A DNA stretch of 64,000 nt, from NCBI RefSeq assembly GCF_009709675.1, contig NZ_WMLB01000017.1, positions 124,001 through 188,000 on the forward strand, given 5' to 3'. Below are positions 1 to 10,011 of the stretch, in pieces. This stretch comes from Agromyces bracchium. GTDB lineage: Bacteria > Actinomycetota > Actinomycetes > Actinomycetales > Microbacteriaceae. Position 1 is the first letter of the stretch. Each line of letters begins with the position of its first letter. Under the pieces are notes generated by a model. It saw nothing but the letters and a program-made list of their open reading frames with translations. It was not told where the DNA came from and did no database searches. Both the position numbers and the translations under genes were made by a program.

Positions 1-402
1 GTGGTGCACGCCGAGCTGCTCGAGGATCACGGCGTGCTGCTCGGTCACGGCCTTCGCCCAGATCACCGGGATCTTCATGCCGAGGAGCACCGAGCTGGTG
101 AGGATCGACGCCGTGATGTCACTGCCGATCGCGACGACGACGCGGTCGAACTCGTCGACGGCGAGCTGCTTCAGCACCTCGGACTTCGTCGAGTCGGCGC
201 GGACGACCTGCGTGAGTTCGCCGTTCAGCGACTGGACGATCTCCTCGTCGGCGTCGATGCCGAGCACCTCCGTGCCGCCGGCCATCAGCTCGAGGGCGAG
301 CGACTGGCCGAAGCGGCCGAGGCCGATCACGGCGACCGAGTCGGCTTCGGCGATGCGGCGCGAGGTGTCGTTCGCGCCGCCGAACAGGGTGAATCTAGCC
401 AA
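1..402 (-). CDS. trkA: TrkA-type potassium uptake regulatory subunit (partial)
   Basis: Cytosolic RCK subunit that gates a Trk/Ktr potassium channel by binding NAD(H) or nucleotides. The visible 134 residues hold the N-terminal Rossmann part: a GLGRFGQSLALEL glycine loop, an acidic end of the second strand (GIDADEE), and VVVAIGSD. The C-terminal part lies outside the window. I chose TTG at 402 because GGAGAG sits 8 nt upstream and the start overlaps the end of the TrkH gene (TTGGCTAG), which indicates translational coupling. Family assignment is firm; whether it is closer to KtrA or TrkA cannot be told from this part. Confidence 0.9.
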   Translation of the reverse strand, partial: MARFTLFGGANDTSRRIAEADSVAVIGLGRFGQSLALELMAGGTEVLGIDADEEIVQSLNGELTQVVRADSTKSEVLKQLAVDEFDRVVVAIGSDITASILTSSVLLGMKIPVIWAKAVTEQHAVILEQLGVHH

Positions 403-1771
403 CGGCGGGCCTCTCCTTCGGGAGTTCGTACAGGATGCGTCGGTCGCGGAGCGCGATCGCGGATCCGAGGGTCAGCGGTCCGATGCGGCCGAGGAACATG
501 AGCACCACGAGGATGATCTCGGCGCTCGGCGGCAGGTCGCCGGTGATGCCCGTCGAGAGCCCGACGGTCGCGAACGCGGAGACCGCCTCGAACGCGACCA
601 GGTCGAGGTCGAGCTTCGTGAGGTGCATGAGCAGGATGATCGCGGTCATGACGGCGCCCACCGCGACGAGCGCGACGGTGATGGCCTGGCGGTGCACCGC
701 CCGGCTCAGCCGCTTGCCGAAGATGTTCACCGCGCCCTCGCCGCGGAACTCGGTGAGCAGGATGAAGAACAGCACGGCGAACGTGGTCACCTTGATGCCG
801 CCCGCGGTGCCGGCCGGGCCGCCGCCGATGAACATGAGCACGTCCATCACGACCCAGCTCTCGTCGTGCATCTGGCCCACGTCGATGTTGTTGAATCCGG
901 CCGTGCGGGTCTGCGTCGACATGAAGAACGCGGCGAGGATCTTCGCCGCCGGCGACAGCGGCCCGAAGGTGCCCTCGTTGTTCCACTCGGCGATCGCGAG
1001 GTACGCGGTGCCGCCGACGAGCAGCACGACCGTGCCCCAGAGCACGAGCTTCGTGTTCATCGACCAGTGCAGCGGACGCGAGAACTCCTTGCGGAGCTGC
1101 ATGATGACGGGGAATCCGAGGCCGCCGAGGATGATCGCCGCGCACATCGGCAGGCAGATGAACGGGTCGGCGACGAAGTCCATCATGTTGTTCGTGTAGA
1201 GCGCGAAGCCGGCGTTGTTGAACGACGAGACCGAGTGGAACAGCGCGTGCCACGCGGCATCCGTCGGGCTGTAGTCGTAACCGAAGAGGAAGCGCGGGAA
1301 CAGGAACATCCACGTCAGCCCCTCGATCGCGAACGAGATCAGCACGATCCCGCGGACGAGTCCGCGGAGGTCGTCGTAGCCCACCGCCTTGGCCTCCGCG
1401 GCCGTGTTGAGGCGCGATCGCACGCTCATCTTGCGCGCGAGGACGAGGCCGATCAGCGACGCGAAGATCATGATGCCGAGGCCGCCGAGCTGGATGAGCA
1501 CCATGATCACGACGTGCCCGAGCGGGCTCCAGTGCAGTTCGGTGTCGACGACCGTGAGGCCCGTCACGCAGACGGCGCTCGTCGACGTGAAGAGCGCGTC
1601 GATGAAGCTCGTGCCGCCCGGTTCGAGCGTCATCGGGGGCAGCCACAGCAGGAGGGTGCCGACCAGCACGGCGGCGGCGAAGCCGACCACCACGGCCTGC
1701 GCCGGGTGGAGCCGGATGCCCCGTCGGAAGCGGTGCGGCCGCCGTTCGCGGACCGACCCTCTGAAGGTCAC
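395..1771 (-). CDS. trkH: TrkH/KtrB-type potassium channel subunit
   Basis: Membrane pore subunit of a potassium uptake system, working with the overlapping TrkA-like gene downstream. The 458-aa protein is all membrane segments joined by re-entrant P-loops; the first selectivity loop is FTSTSAVCVTGLTV at about residues 61-74, with later glycine loops such as SVSSFNNAGF, TQTRTAGFNNID and FATVGLSTG. The frame is open further upstream, but GTG at 1771 gives the normal family length, and everything before it reads as basic/acidic out-of-frame sequence. Two-gene operon with TrkA. Confidence 0.9.
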   Translation of the reverse strand: MTFRGSVRERRPHRFRRGIRLHPAQAVVVGFAAAVLVGTLLLWLPPMTLEPGGTSFIDALFTSTSAVCVTGLTVVDTELHWSPLGHVVIMVLIQLGGLGIMIFASLIGLVLARKMSVRSRLNTAAEAKAVGYDDLRGLVRGIVLISFAIEGLTWMFLFPRFLFGYDYSPTDAAWHALFHSVSSFNNAGFALYTNNMMDFVADPFICLPMCAAIILGGLGFPVIMQLRKEFSRPLHWSMNTKLVLWGTVVLLVGGTAYLAIAEWNNEGTFGPLSPAAKILAAFFMSTQTRTAGFNNIDVGQMHDESWVVMDVLMFIGGGPAGTAGGIKVTTFAVLFFILLTEFRGEGAVNIFGKRLSRAVHRQAITVALVAVGAVMTAIILLMHLTKLDLDLVAFEAVSAFATVGLSTGITGDLPPSAEIILVVLMFLGRIGPLTLGSAIALRDRRILYELPKERPAVG

Positions 1772-1867
1772 CGCGGAATCATACGCCTGTTCCCGGCGCA
1801 GCGCGCCATACGGATTCCGGGGGTTCGCCGGCTCGCCGACGTCGGCGCCCGATGCGATGATCGAGCC

Positions 1868-2245
1868 ATGCTGAACACGATCCTCAACGTCATCTGGCTG
1901 ATCCTCGCGGGCATCTGGCTGTGGATCGGGTACATGCTCGCCGGGCTCCTCATGTGCATCCTCATCGTGACCATCCCGTGGGGCATCGCGTCGTTCCGCA
2001 TCGCGAACTACTCGCTCTGGCCGTTCGGGCGCGAGGTGGTCTCCAAGCCGACCTCCGGCGCCTGGTCGTTCATCGGCAACGTCATCTGGGTGCTGCTCGC
2101 CGGCTGGTGGCTCGCGCTCGAGCACCTCGTCACGGGCGTGATCATGTGCCTCACGATCATCGGCATCCCGCTCGGCATCGCGAACTTCAAGCTGATCCCG
2201 GTCTCGCTCGCGCCCCTCGGCAAGGAGATCGTGGAGTCGAGGTGA
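1868..2245 (+). CDS. yccF: YccF family inner-membrane protein
   Basis: A 125-aa hydrophobic protein with the duplicated YccF pattern: two copies of a helix pair, each ending in a short loop (TIPWGIASFRIANYSLWPFG and IGIPLGIANFKLIPVSLAPLG). The two halves align to each other, as is known for this family. The biochemical role of YccF is not established. The start is the first ATG of the conserved N-terminus; the gene is divergent from trkH, so the 1772-1867 gap carries both promoters. Confidence 0.85.
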   Translation: MLNTILNVIWLILAGIWLWIGYMLAGLLMCILIVTIPWGIASFRIANYSLWPFGREVVSKPTSGAWSFIGNVIWVLLAGWWLALEHLVTGVIMCLTIIGIPLGIANFKLIPVSLAPLGKEIVESR

Positions 2246-2262
2246 CCGTCGGCGGGCCCGCG

Positions 2263-2268
2263 TAGGCT
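2263..2268 (+). promoter_or_regulatory. TAGGCT -10-like hexamer of the MATE gene (leaderless)
   Basis: TAGGCT ends 9 nt before the ATG at 2278 and no ribosome-binding site precedes the ATG, so a leaderless mRNA is likely. The same arrangement recurs at many genes in this window. Confidence 0.45.
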
Positions 2269-2277
2269 CGACCCGCC

Positions 2278-3654
2278 ATGAGCCAGTCCTCCCCTGCTCC
2301 CGCGCCCGCCGGCGCGCGTCGAGCGGTCGACCGCGACATCCTGCGTCTCGCCGTGCCCGCGCTCGGCGCGCTGATCGCCGAGCCGCTCTTCCTCCTCGCC
2401 GACACGGCGATGGTCGGGCACCTCGGCGCGGCCCCCCTCGCGGGCCTCGGCCTCGCGAGCGCCGTGCTGCAGACGATCGTCGGGCTCATGGTCTTCCTTG
2501 CGTACGCGACGACGCCCTCGGTGGCCAGGCGGCTCGGTGCGGGCGACGAGCGCGGCGCCGTCGGCGCGGGCGTCGACGGGCTCTGGCTCGCGCTCGGCCT
2601 CGGCGCGCTGCTCGCCCTCGTCGGCTGGCTCGCGGCGCCGTGGCTCGTGGGCGCCTTCGGCGCCTCCACCGAGGTCGCGGCCGAGGCATCCGTCTACCTC
2701 ACGATCTCGATGGCGGGCCTGCCTGCGATGCTCGTCGTGTTCGCCGCCACGGGCCTGCTGCGAGGCCTGCAGGACACGCGCACGCCGCTGTGGGTCGCGG
2801 GCCTCGGCTTCGCGGCGAACATCGCCCTGAACGCGATCTTCATCTACGGGCTCGGCTGGGGCATCGCGGGGTCGGCGATCGGCACGGTCGTCGCGCAGTG
2901 GGGCATGGTGCTCGTCTACCTCGTCGTCGTCGCGCGGCACGTCGCTCGAGCCGGCGCGAGCCCGTGGCCGCACCACGCGGGCGTGCTGCGCGGCGCGCGC
3001 GACGGCGGCTGGCTGTTCCTGCGCACCGCGAGCCTACGCGTCGCGCTGCTGCTGGCCACCTGGGCCGCGACCTCGCTCGGACGCGACGAACTGGCGGCGT
3101 ACCAGGTGGCGATCACGATCTACTTCACGCTCGGGTTCGCGCTCGACGCGCTCGCGATCGCCGCGCAGGCGCTCATCGGCAAGGGCCTCGGCGCGGGCGA
3201 CGTCGACGTCGTGCGCGCGGTGCTGCGCCGCTGCGTCGAGTGGGGCGTCGGCGCGGGTGCGGTGATCGGCGCGCTCGTCATCGCGACCGCCTGGGTGCTG
3301 CCCGCCGTCTTCACGTCGTCGGCCGAGGTCGCGGCGCTCCTTCCGCCCTCGCTCGTCGTGCTCGGCCTGTCGGCGCCGCTCGGCGGGCTCGTGTTCGTGC
3401 TCGACGGCGTGCTCATCGGCGCGGGCGACGCCCGCTACCTCGCGTGGACGGGCCTCGTGAACCTCGCCGCGTTCGTCCCGATGGCGTTCGGCGTCGTCTG
3501 GTGGGCGGATGCCTCCGGCGACGCCGTCTCCGGCGCGGCCACGCTCGCGGCGCTCACCGCCGCCTTCTCGCTCGGCTACCTCGCCGCACGCGCCGTGACG
3601 CTCTCGCTTCGGGCGCGCGGCCGCGCGTGGATGGTGACCGGGGCGCCCGCGTGA
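2278..3654 (+). CDS. MATE family efflux transporter (DinF-like)
   Basis: Multidrug/organic-cation antiporter of the MATE superfamily, in the cytoplasmic membrane. The 458 aa form about 12 membrane segments in two related halves; the first half has PALGALIAEPLFLLADTAMVG, typical of the DinF branch, and the second begins near LFLRTASLRVALLLATWAA. Length is normal. The substrate cannot be inferred. It stands alone between yccF and the DUF2807 lipoprotein, with its own leaderless-type promoter. Confidence 0.9.
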   Translation: MSQSSPAPAPAGARRAVDRDILRLAVPALGALIAEPLFLLADTAMVGHLGAAPLAGLGLASAVLQTIVGLMVFLAYATTPSVARRLGAGDERGAVGAGVDGLWLALGLGALLALVGWLAAPWLVGAFGASTEVAAEASVYLTISMAGLPAMLVVFAATGLLRGLQDTRTPLWVAGLGFAANIALNAIFIYGLGWGIAGSAIGTVVAQWGMVLVYLVVVARHVARAGASPWPHHAGVLRGARDGGWLFLRTASLRVALLLATWAATSLGRDELAAYQVAITIYFTLGFALDALAIAAQALIGKGLGAGDVDVVRAVLRRCVEWGVGAGAVIGALVIATAWVLPAVFTSSAEVAALLPPSLVVLGLSAPLGGLVFVLDGVLIGAGDARYLAWTGLVNLAAFVPMAFGVVWWADASGDAVSGAATLAALTAAFSLGYLAARAVTLSLRARGRAWMVTGAPA

Positions 3655-3686
3655 CCAATGGCCCGACGGCGTCGTCCCGCAGCGCC

Positions 3687-3720
3687 TAGGTTCGAGCCAT
3701 CGCCCGCCGTTCGAAGGAGG
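3687..3720 (+). promoter_or_regulatory. -10-like TAGGTT and strong RBS of the DUF2807 lipoprotein gene
   Basis: TAGGTT at 3687-3692 would start transcription near 3699, leaving a leader of about 27 nt. AAGGAGG at 3714-3720 lies 5 nt before the ATG at 3726, one of the best ribosome-binding sites in the window. Confidence 0.5.
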
Positions 3721-3725
3721 CCGAC

Positions 3726-4487
3726 ATGCCCGCGCGTCGCGCCCTGGTCCGCCCCGCTCTCCACCGGCCGCGCCGCGGACTCGCTCGCGCGGCCTCGGTC
3801 GTGCTCGCCGCAGGCGTGCTCGTCGCGCTGACCGCGTGCGTGCCGTTCGTGACGGCCGGCGACACCCGCACCGAGACGCGCGAGATCGGCGACGCATCGA
3901 GCGTCTCCCTCCGCGGGTCGGGCGACATCACGATCCGGCTCGGCGAGGCGCCCTCGCTCACCGTGACGGGCGGCGAGAACGTGCTCGAGCGCCTGACGAC
4001 CGAGGTCGAGGGCGACGAGCTCGTCATCGACATGCAGCGCGGTCCGATCGTGGTCGGCGCCCGCGACCTCGTGTTCGACATCACGCTGACCTCGCTCGAA
4101 TCGGTCCTGATCTCGGGCTCCGGCGACGTGACCGCCGAGTTCGGCGACGCCGACGACGTGACCCTCGAGATCCGCGGCTCGGGCGAGATCGAGACCGACG
4201 AGCTCGATGCCTCGACCGTGCGCGCCTCGATCAGCGGTTCCGGGTCGATCGTGCCGTCCGGGACGACCGACGAGCTCCAGGTGCAGGTCGACGGCTCGGG
4301 CGACGTCGACGCCTCCGACCTGCGTGCAGCGAGCGCGCGCGTCGTGCTGTCGGGGTCGGGCGAGATCTCGGTCGACGCGTCCGAGACGCTCGACGTGGTG
4401 CTCTCGGGCAGCGGCACCGTGCGGTACTCGGGCCGCCCCGAGATCCGCAGCACCGTGTCGGGCTCGGGCGAGATCACGCCGTCCTGA
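3726..4487 (+). CDS. DUF2807 (GIN domain) lipoprotein
   Basis: Predicted lipoprotein of 253 aa. A basic N-terminus and hydrophobic stretch end in a lipobox (LTAC, Cys38). The mature part is a DUF2807/GIN beta-solenoid: GSG recurs about every 20 residues (RGSGDITI, SGSGDVTAEF, RGSGEIETD, SGSGSIVPS, DGSGDVDAS, SGSGEISVDA, SGSGTVRYS, SGSGEITPS), each probably one rung. The domain is common in surface-exposed bacterial proteins but has no proven activity. Convergent with the LacI gene downstream. Confidence 0.88.
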   Translation: MPARRALVRPALHRPRRGLARAASVVLAAGVLVALTACVPFVTAGDTRTETREIGDASSVSLRGSGDITIRLGEAPSLTVTGGENVLERLTTEVEGDELVIDMQRGPIVVGARDLVFDITLTSLESVLISGSGDVTAEFGDADDVTLEIRGSGEIETDELDASTVRASISGSGSIVPSGTTDELQVQVDGSGDVDASDLRAASARVVLSGSGEISVDASETLDVVLSGSGTVRYSGRPEIRSTVSGSGEITPS

Positions 4488-4530
4488 GCGCGGCGACCGC
4501 GCGTCGGGCGCGCGACCGCGCGCAGGCCGC

Positions 4531-5607
4531 TCAGGCGCGAGGCGGCGCCGTGGTGTCGCCGACGTGCAGCGTGCTCGTGAAGTCGGTGCCGGATGCAGCT
4601 TCGCCCGAGAGCATGCGCACGACCGCCTCGCCCGCCGCGCGCCCCTTTGCGACCGACGGCTGCACGAGCGTCGTGAGGTCGTGCTGCAGTCCGTCGACGC
4701 GGATTCCGTCGAACCCGATCACGCTGAGGTCGCGCGGCACCTCGAGGCCGAGTTCCTCCGCCGCCTGGATCACGCCGGCCGCGAGCAGGTCGGACTGCGC
4801 GATGATCGCGGTCGGTCGAGTCGCGGCATCCGCCAGCAGCGGGCGCGCGGCCTCGAGGCCCTCCTCGATGGAGCTCGCGCCGGCGACGCTCACCCGGATG
4901 CCGGGGAAGACGTCACGCGCGCCACGCAGGCGCTCGACGGCGGTGTCGACGGTCGCGCCGGACTCCATCTCGGCCGTGAGCTCACCCCTGCGCCGGGTCG
5001 GCTCGAACGGGAGCGTGACCGTCGCGACGTCGGTGTGCCCGAGCGAGCGCACGTGCTCGGCGCCGAGCCGAGTGGCCTCGCGGTTGTCGATCGTGATCTC
5101 GGGGATGTCGCCGCCCGGCGCGCCCTCGATGGCGACGAGCGGGATGCCGCGGCGCTGGAGCGCCTCGACCTGGCGGAAGAACTTCGGGCTGCAGCCGATG
5201 AGCACGACCGCGTCGACGGGGGCCGTGTCGAGGCTGACGGGCGCGTCGGGGTCACCCGAGTCGGTGAAGAGCAGGAGTCCGGCTCCGAGCGGGGCGATGC
5301 CCTCGGTGAGTCCGTCGAGGGTCTGGATCTTCACGGGGTCGAGGAAGGCGGCGCGCACCCGCTCCTCGAGGACGACGCCGACGATGCCCGAGCGACCGCG
5401 GCGGAGCGACCTGGCCCGCGGGTCGGGGCCGGCGTAGCCGAGTTCGGATGCCGCGGCGAGGACGCGCTCCTTGGTGGCATCCGACACGGGGCCGGAGCCG
5501 CTGAAGGCGAGCGACGCGGTCGACGCGGAGACGCCCGCGAGCGCGGCGACGTCGGCGAGCGTCACGCGCGGAATGGCGCCGGTCGTGGCGGCGGGTTCGG
5601 GGCTCAC
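4531..5607 (-). CDS. LacI family transcriptional regulator
   Basis: A 358-aa LacI/GalR repressor. The N-terminal HTH reads VTLADVAALAGVSASTAS (from about residue 14) with the hinge helix near ARSLRRGRSG, followed by a periplasmic-binding-protein-like effector domain to the end (VIGFDGIRVDGLQHDLTTLVQP is typical). The GTG at 5607 has no spaced RBS, but TACAAT ends 6 nt before it, so translation is probably leaderless. A perfect 14-bp palindrome lies just upstream of that -10 and recurs twice before the MFS gene at 8698, pointing to autoregulation and to that transporter as a target. Effector unknown, probably a sugar or related small molecule. Confidence 0.9.
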   Translation of the reverse strand: MSPEPAATTGAIPRVTLADVAALAGVSASTASLAFSGSGPVSDATKERVLAAASELGYAGPDPRARSLRRGRSGIVGVVLEERVRAAFLDPVKIQTLDGLTEGIAPLGAGLLLFTDSGDPDAPVSLDTAPVDAVVLIGCSPKFFRQVEALQRRGIPLVAIEGAPGGDIPEITIDNREATRLGAEHVRSLGHTDVATVTLPFEPTRRRGELTAEMESGATVDTAVERLRGARDVFPGIRVSVAGASSIEEGLEAARPLLADAATRPTAIIAQSDLLAAGVIQAAEELGLEVPRDLSVIGFDGIRVDGLQHDLTTLVQPSVAKGRAAGEAVVRMLSGEAASGTDFTSTLHVGDTTAPPRA

Positions 5608-5613
5608 CCTTCG

Positions 5614-5619
5614 ATTGTA
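5614..5619 (-). promoter_or_regulatory. TACAAT -10 box of the LacI gene (leaderless)
   Basis: On the minus strand TACAAT (5 of 6 to TATAAT) ends 6 nt before GTG 5607. The operator palindrome at 5623-5636 falls in the -10/-35 spacer, a position where a bound repressor would block RNA polymerase. Confidence 0.6.
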
Positions 5620-5622
5620 CGG

Positions 5623-5636
5623 TCGAATCGATTCGA
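5623..5636. promoter_or_regulatory. LacI operator TCGAATCGATTCGA (copy 1)
   Basis: Perfect 14-bp palindrome directly upstream of the -10 box of the LacI gene. Its central ATCGAT core and symmetry fit LacI-family operators. Identical copies lie at 8620-8633 and 8635-8648 and I saw no others in the window. Confidence 0.7.
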
Positions 5637-5643
5637 GAGGGGC

Positions 5644-6078
5644 TCACGCCCGCTCGGCGATCTCCTTCACCTTCGCGACGAGCGAGTCCCACACGCCCTT
5701 CGCGTGCGCCGCGGACTCGGGCGTCGCGTTGTTGTCCTGCGAGAGCGAGAGCGTGGTCGGCCCGTCGCTCGAGCCCTCGAGCGTCCAGGTGAGCGTGTGG
5801 TGGTCGTCGGGCTCGAGCCCGCTCGTACGGCGCGGGCTGAAGTGCGTATGCACCAGCCGCCGCGGCGGATCGATCTCGAGCACGGTCCCGTGGTCCTCGT
5901 ACGGCCGACCTTGCCACTCGCCGCTCCAGCGCAGGGCGCCGCCCACCGTCCAGTCGGCGTCGAGGTTCGTGCCGAACAGGTACTCGCGCGCGGCCTCGGG
6001 GTCGGTGACGACCGCCCACACCCGCTCGGCGGATGCGTCGATCTCGACCGTCGAGGTCACGACCAGGTCCTCGAGCAT
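5644..6078 (-). CDS. SRPBCC / AHSA1-like domain protein
   Basis: A 144-aa single-domain protein with the START-like SRPBCC fold: VTSTVEIDASAERVWAVVTD at the N-terminus, a central GEWQGRPYEDHGTVLEIDPP and a C-terminal helix (WDSLVAKVKEI). This family binds hydrophobic ligands or acts as an Hsp90-activator-like domain; no catalytic residue can be assigned. The ATG at 6078 is preceded by AGGAGG with good spacing. It lies between the LacI gene and kbl on the same strand, but the gap to kbl (about 85 bp) suggests a separate transcript. Confidence 0.85.
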   Translation of the reverse strand: MLEDLVVTSTVEIDASAERVWAVVTDPEAAREYLFGTNLDADWTVGGALRWSGEWQGRPYEDHGTVLEIDPPRRLVHTHFSPRRTSGLEPDDHHTLTWTLEGSSDGPTTLSLSQDNNATPESAAHAKGVWDSLVAKVKEIAERA

Positions 6079-6163
6079 GTCGCGCCTCCTGTCCTCATCG
6101 ATTTCCGACGCTACGCCGCACGCCGCAGGTCCGCAGCCCCCTTGCGCGTGCCGCGCCGATCGG

Positions 6164-7357
<1,194 letters not shown>

Positions 7358-7359
7358 GT

Positions 7360-8403
7360 TCAGACCTCCGTCCAGTCGAGGATGACCTTGCCGACGCCGC
7401 CCGACGCGGCCGCGTCGAACGCGGCGCGCCACTCGCGAGCGGGGTAGCGGTCGCTGATGATGGATGCCACGCGCCCGCGCAGCTCGGCGCTCGTCTGCAG
7501 CATGGCGCTCATCGAGTTCCAGGTCTCGAACATCTCGCGGCCGTAGATGCCCTTGAGCGTGAGCATGTGCGTGACGACCTTGCCCCAGTCGATCGCGAAC
7601 GGCTCGCTCGGCAGGCCCAGCAGCGCGATGCGTCCGCCGTGGTTCATGTTGTCGATCATCTCGGGCAGCGCCTTCGCCGAGCCCGACATCTCGAAGCCGA
7701 CGTCGAAGCCCTCGCGCATGCCGAGGCGCGGCTGCACGTCACGCACGCGTTCGCGCGACACGTCGACCGTGGCATCCGCCCCCATCTTCATGGCGAGCGC
7801 GAGGCGCGCGGGGCTGACGTCGGAGGCGACGATGAAGCGGGCGCCGACGTGGCGCGCCACCGCGATCGACATGAGGCCGATCGGCCCGCAGCCCGCGACG
7901 AGCACGTCCTCGCCGACGAGCGAGAACGCGAGCGCGGTGTGCACGGCATTGCCGAACGGGTCGAAGATCGCGCCGACCTCGGGATCGACGTCGTCGTGGT
8001 GCACCCAGACGTTCTCGCCGGGCAGCACGACGAACTCGGCGAACGCGCCGTCGCGGTGCAGGCCGACGCCCTTGGTGCGGATGCACATCTGCCGGCGGCC
8101 GGCGCGGCAGTTGCGGCACATGCCGCAGACGATGTGCCCTTCACCCGAGACGCGATCGCCCACCGAGACGTCGTGCACGAGCTCGCCCACCTCGACGACC
8201 TCGCCGTAGAACTCGTGGCCGGCGATGAGGGGCGTTCGGATCTCGTTCGAGCACCAGTCGTCCCACTGGTCGATGTGCAGGTCGGTGCCGCAGATGCCCG
8301 TGCGAAGCACCCGGATCTTGACGTCGGCCGGGCCCGTCTCGGGCTCGGGGCGGTCGACGAACTCGAATCCCGCGCCGGGCGCGGACTTGTACAGGGCCTT
8401 CAT
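7360..8403 (-). CDS. tdh: L-threonine 3-dehydrogenase
   Basis: Zinc-dependent medium-chain dehydrogenase oxidising L-threonine to 2-amino-3-ketobutyrate with NAD+; it supplies the substrate of Kbl encoded 2 bp downstream. The 347 aa contain the catalytic zinc Cys in [27 protein letters not shown], the structural-zinc cysteines in [15 protein letters not shown], and the NAD-binding [17 protein letters not shown]. An AGGA-type RBS is about 10 nt from the ATG. A TACGAT box inside an inverted repeat about 95 bp upstream may drive the operon. Confidence 0.95.
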   Translation of the reverse strand: MKALYKSAPGAGFEFVDRPEPETGPADVKIRVLRTGICGTDLHIDQWDDWCSNEIRTPLIAGHEFYGEVVEVGELVHDVSVGDRVSGEGHIVCGMCRNCRAGRRQMCIRTKGVGLHRDGAFAEFVVLPGENVWVHHDDVDPEVGAIFDPFGNAVHTALAFSLVGEDVLVAGCGPIGLMSIAVARHVGARFIVASDVSPARLALAMKMGADATVDVSRERVRDVQPRLGMREGFDVGFEMSGSAKALPEMIDNMNHGGRIALLGLPSEPFAIDWGKVVTHMLTLKGIYGREMFETWNSMSAMLQTSAELRGRVASIISDRYPAREWRAAFDAAASGGVGKVILDWTEV

Positions 8404-8493
8404 CGGCGTCGTTGTCCTGACTTCGTACGGGCGCCCACGGGGTGTGCGGGTGCCGGGCTCGCTCGCCGAGGGTCACGGCGCGCGTCGAGGTGA

Positions 8494-8515
8494 CCCGATC
8501 ATCGTAACGATCGGG
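8494..8515. promoter_or_regulatory. Inverted repeat over putative -10 of tdh-kbl
   Basis: CCCGATC (8494-8500) and GATCGGG (8509-8515) form a perfect 7-bp inverted repeat with an 8-nt spacer. Read on the minus strand, the spacer region holds TACGAT (8506-8501), a good -10 for tdh. Operator function is inferred from position only. Confidence 0.35.
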
Positions 8516-8614
8516 GCGGGCGGATGACTCGGGGCCGGAGCTCGGGCGTGCGCCGACGGCCTCGGCCTCGCGTGCCCTGGCGCCTCCGGCCTTGCGTGCG
8601 CCGACGCTCCCCGG

Positions 8615-8620
8615 TACTCT
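8615..8620 (+). promoter_or_regulatory. TACTCT -10-like box of the MFS gene
   Basis: TACTCT touches the first operator copy at 8620, so the transcription start would fall inside the operator. The leader would be about 70 nt. Confidence 0.35.
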
Positions 8621-8648
8621 CGAATCGATTCGACTCGAATCGATTCGA
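8620..8648. promoter_or_regulatory. Tandem LacI operators (copies 2 and 3)
   Basis: Two identical TCGAATCGATTCGA palindromes at 8620-8633 and 8635-8648, separated by one base (15-bp centre spacing). They match the palindrome before the LacI gene exactly and lie 50 bp before the MFS start. Confidence 0.7.
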
Positions 8649-8697
8649 GCCCGGGCGGGAACCCGGGCGGCAGACCGACCCCGACGACGAGGCAGTA

Positions 8698-10005
8698 ATG
8701 TCGCAGCACCGAGACCACGCGGACATCATGAGCGAGCACGACCAGCACGCACCCGGAACCGGCGACGCGCAGACGCGCGCCGAGGCATCCGCCCGACCCC
8801 GCCGCGAGCTCGTCGCGTGGCGCAACGCGATCTTCGCGATCTTCTTCCTCTCGGGCTTCGGCCTGGCCAGCTGGGTCGCGCGCATCCCCGCGATCCGCGA
8901 TGCGGTCGACCTGAGCACGCAGGGCGTCGGACTCGTCATCCTCATGGGCTCGATCGCCTCGATCGTCGGCCTCGTCGCCGCGCCGTGGCTCATGGCGCGC
9001 TTCGGCGCGCGCCTCGGCATGATCGGCGTCCTGGCCACGGCCGCGGCCGGCCTCGTCGCGGTCGGCCTCGGCGGCTCGGCGCTGCCGAGCGTCGCCCTCA
9101 TCGTGCTGGGCCTCGCGCTCTTCGGGTTCGGCAACGGCGCCGTCGACGTGATGATGAACGTCGAGGGCGCCGAGGCCGAGCGCGAGCTCGGCAAGACCGT
9201 CATGCCGCTCATGCACGCGTTCTTCAGTTTCGGCACGGTCGCCGGCGCGGGGCTCGCGGCCGCGGCATCCGCCCTCGGCATCACGACCGCGATCCACCTC
9301 GGCGTGATCGCCGCGTTCATCGCCGTCGGCGTCGTCATCGCCGTGCGGTTCGTGCCCCTCCGCGAGGAACTCGGCGACGACACGCACACCGACGCGCCGC
9401 GCGAGCCGCTCGGCGTCCGCATCCGCCGCAGCCTCGCGGTCTGGACCGACGTGCGGCTCCTCCTCATCGGCGTCGTCATGCTCGGCATGTCGTTCGCCGA
9501 GGGCAGCGCCAACGACTGGATCGCCCTCGCGGTGGTCGACGGCCACGGCCTCGACGCGACGACCGGCGCCGCCGTCTTCACGGTCTTCACGATCGCGATC
9601 ACCGCCGCCCGTGTGCTCGGCGGCCCGTTCATCGACCGCTTCGGCCGCGTGCTCATGCTGCAGGTCATGGCCGGCATCGGCGTGGTCGGCCTCTCGCTCT
9701 TCATCTTCGGCACCGAGCCGTGGATGCTCGTCGTCGGCACCCTGCTCTGGGGCATCGGCTGCTCGCTGGCCTTCCCCGTCGGCATGTCGGCCGCGGCCGA
9801 CGTGCCCGATCGAGCGGATGCCGCGGCTCGCGTCTCCGCGGTCGCCATGATCGGGTACTGCGCGTTCCTCGTCGGCCCGCCGCTCATCGGGTTCCTCGGC
9901 GAGCACTACGGGATCCTGAACGGCATGCTCGTGCTGCTCGGCCTCATGGTGATGGCCGGCATCGCCGCGCCCGCCGCCCGCGAGCGCAGCCGCCGCGTCG
10001 GCTGA
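8698..10005 (+). CDS. MFS transporter (YbjJ-like)
   Basis: Major facilitator protein of 435 aa with 12 predicted membrane segments. The N-terminal segment (RNAIFAIFFLSGFGLASWV followed by ARIPAIRDA) is characteristic of the YbjJ branch; the half-repeat junction is the charged loop near DTHTDAPREPLGVRIRRS. Substrate unknown; the LacI-type operator pair upstream suggests a sugar or sugar derivative. Start ATG 8698 has GAGG upstream; ATG 8728 is an alternative. The frame is open further upstream, but that stretch runs through the palindromes and is not credible protein. Confidence 0.88.
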   Translation: MSQHRDHADIMSEHDQHAPGTGDAQTRAEASARPRRELVAWRNAIFAIFFLSGFGLASWVARIPAIRDAVDLSTQGVGLVILMGSIASIVGLVAAPWLMARFGARLGMIGVLATAAAGLVAVGLGGSALPSVALIVLGLALFGFGNGAVDVMMNVEGAEAERELGKTVMPLMHAFFSFGTVAGAGLAAAASALGITTAIHLGVIAAFIAVGVVIAVRFVPLREELGDDTHTDAPREPLGVRIRRSLAVWTDVRLLLIGVVMLGMSFAEGSANDWIALAVVDGHGLDATTGAAVFTVFTIAITAARVLGGPFIDRFGRVLMLQVMAGIGVVGLSLFIFGTEPWMLVVGTLLWGIGCSLAFPVGMSAAADVPDRADAAARVSAVAMIGYCAFLVGPPLIGFLGEHYGILNGMLVLLGLMVMAGIAAPAARERSRRVG

Positions 10006-10011
10006 GCCCGA

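Noticed and set aside
8524-8697. Longer N-terminus for the MFS transporter
   Set aside because: The added residues would be encoded by the tandem operator palindromes and contain only Arg/Pro-rich sequence.
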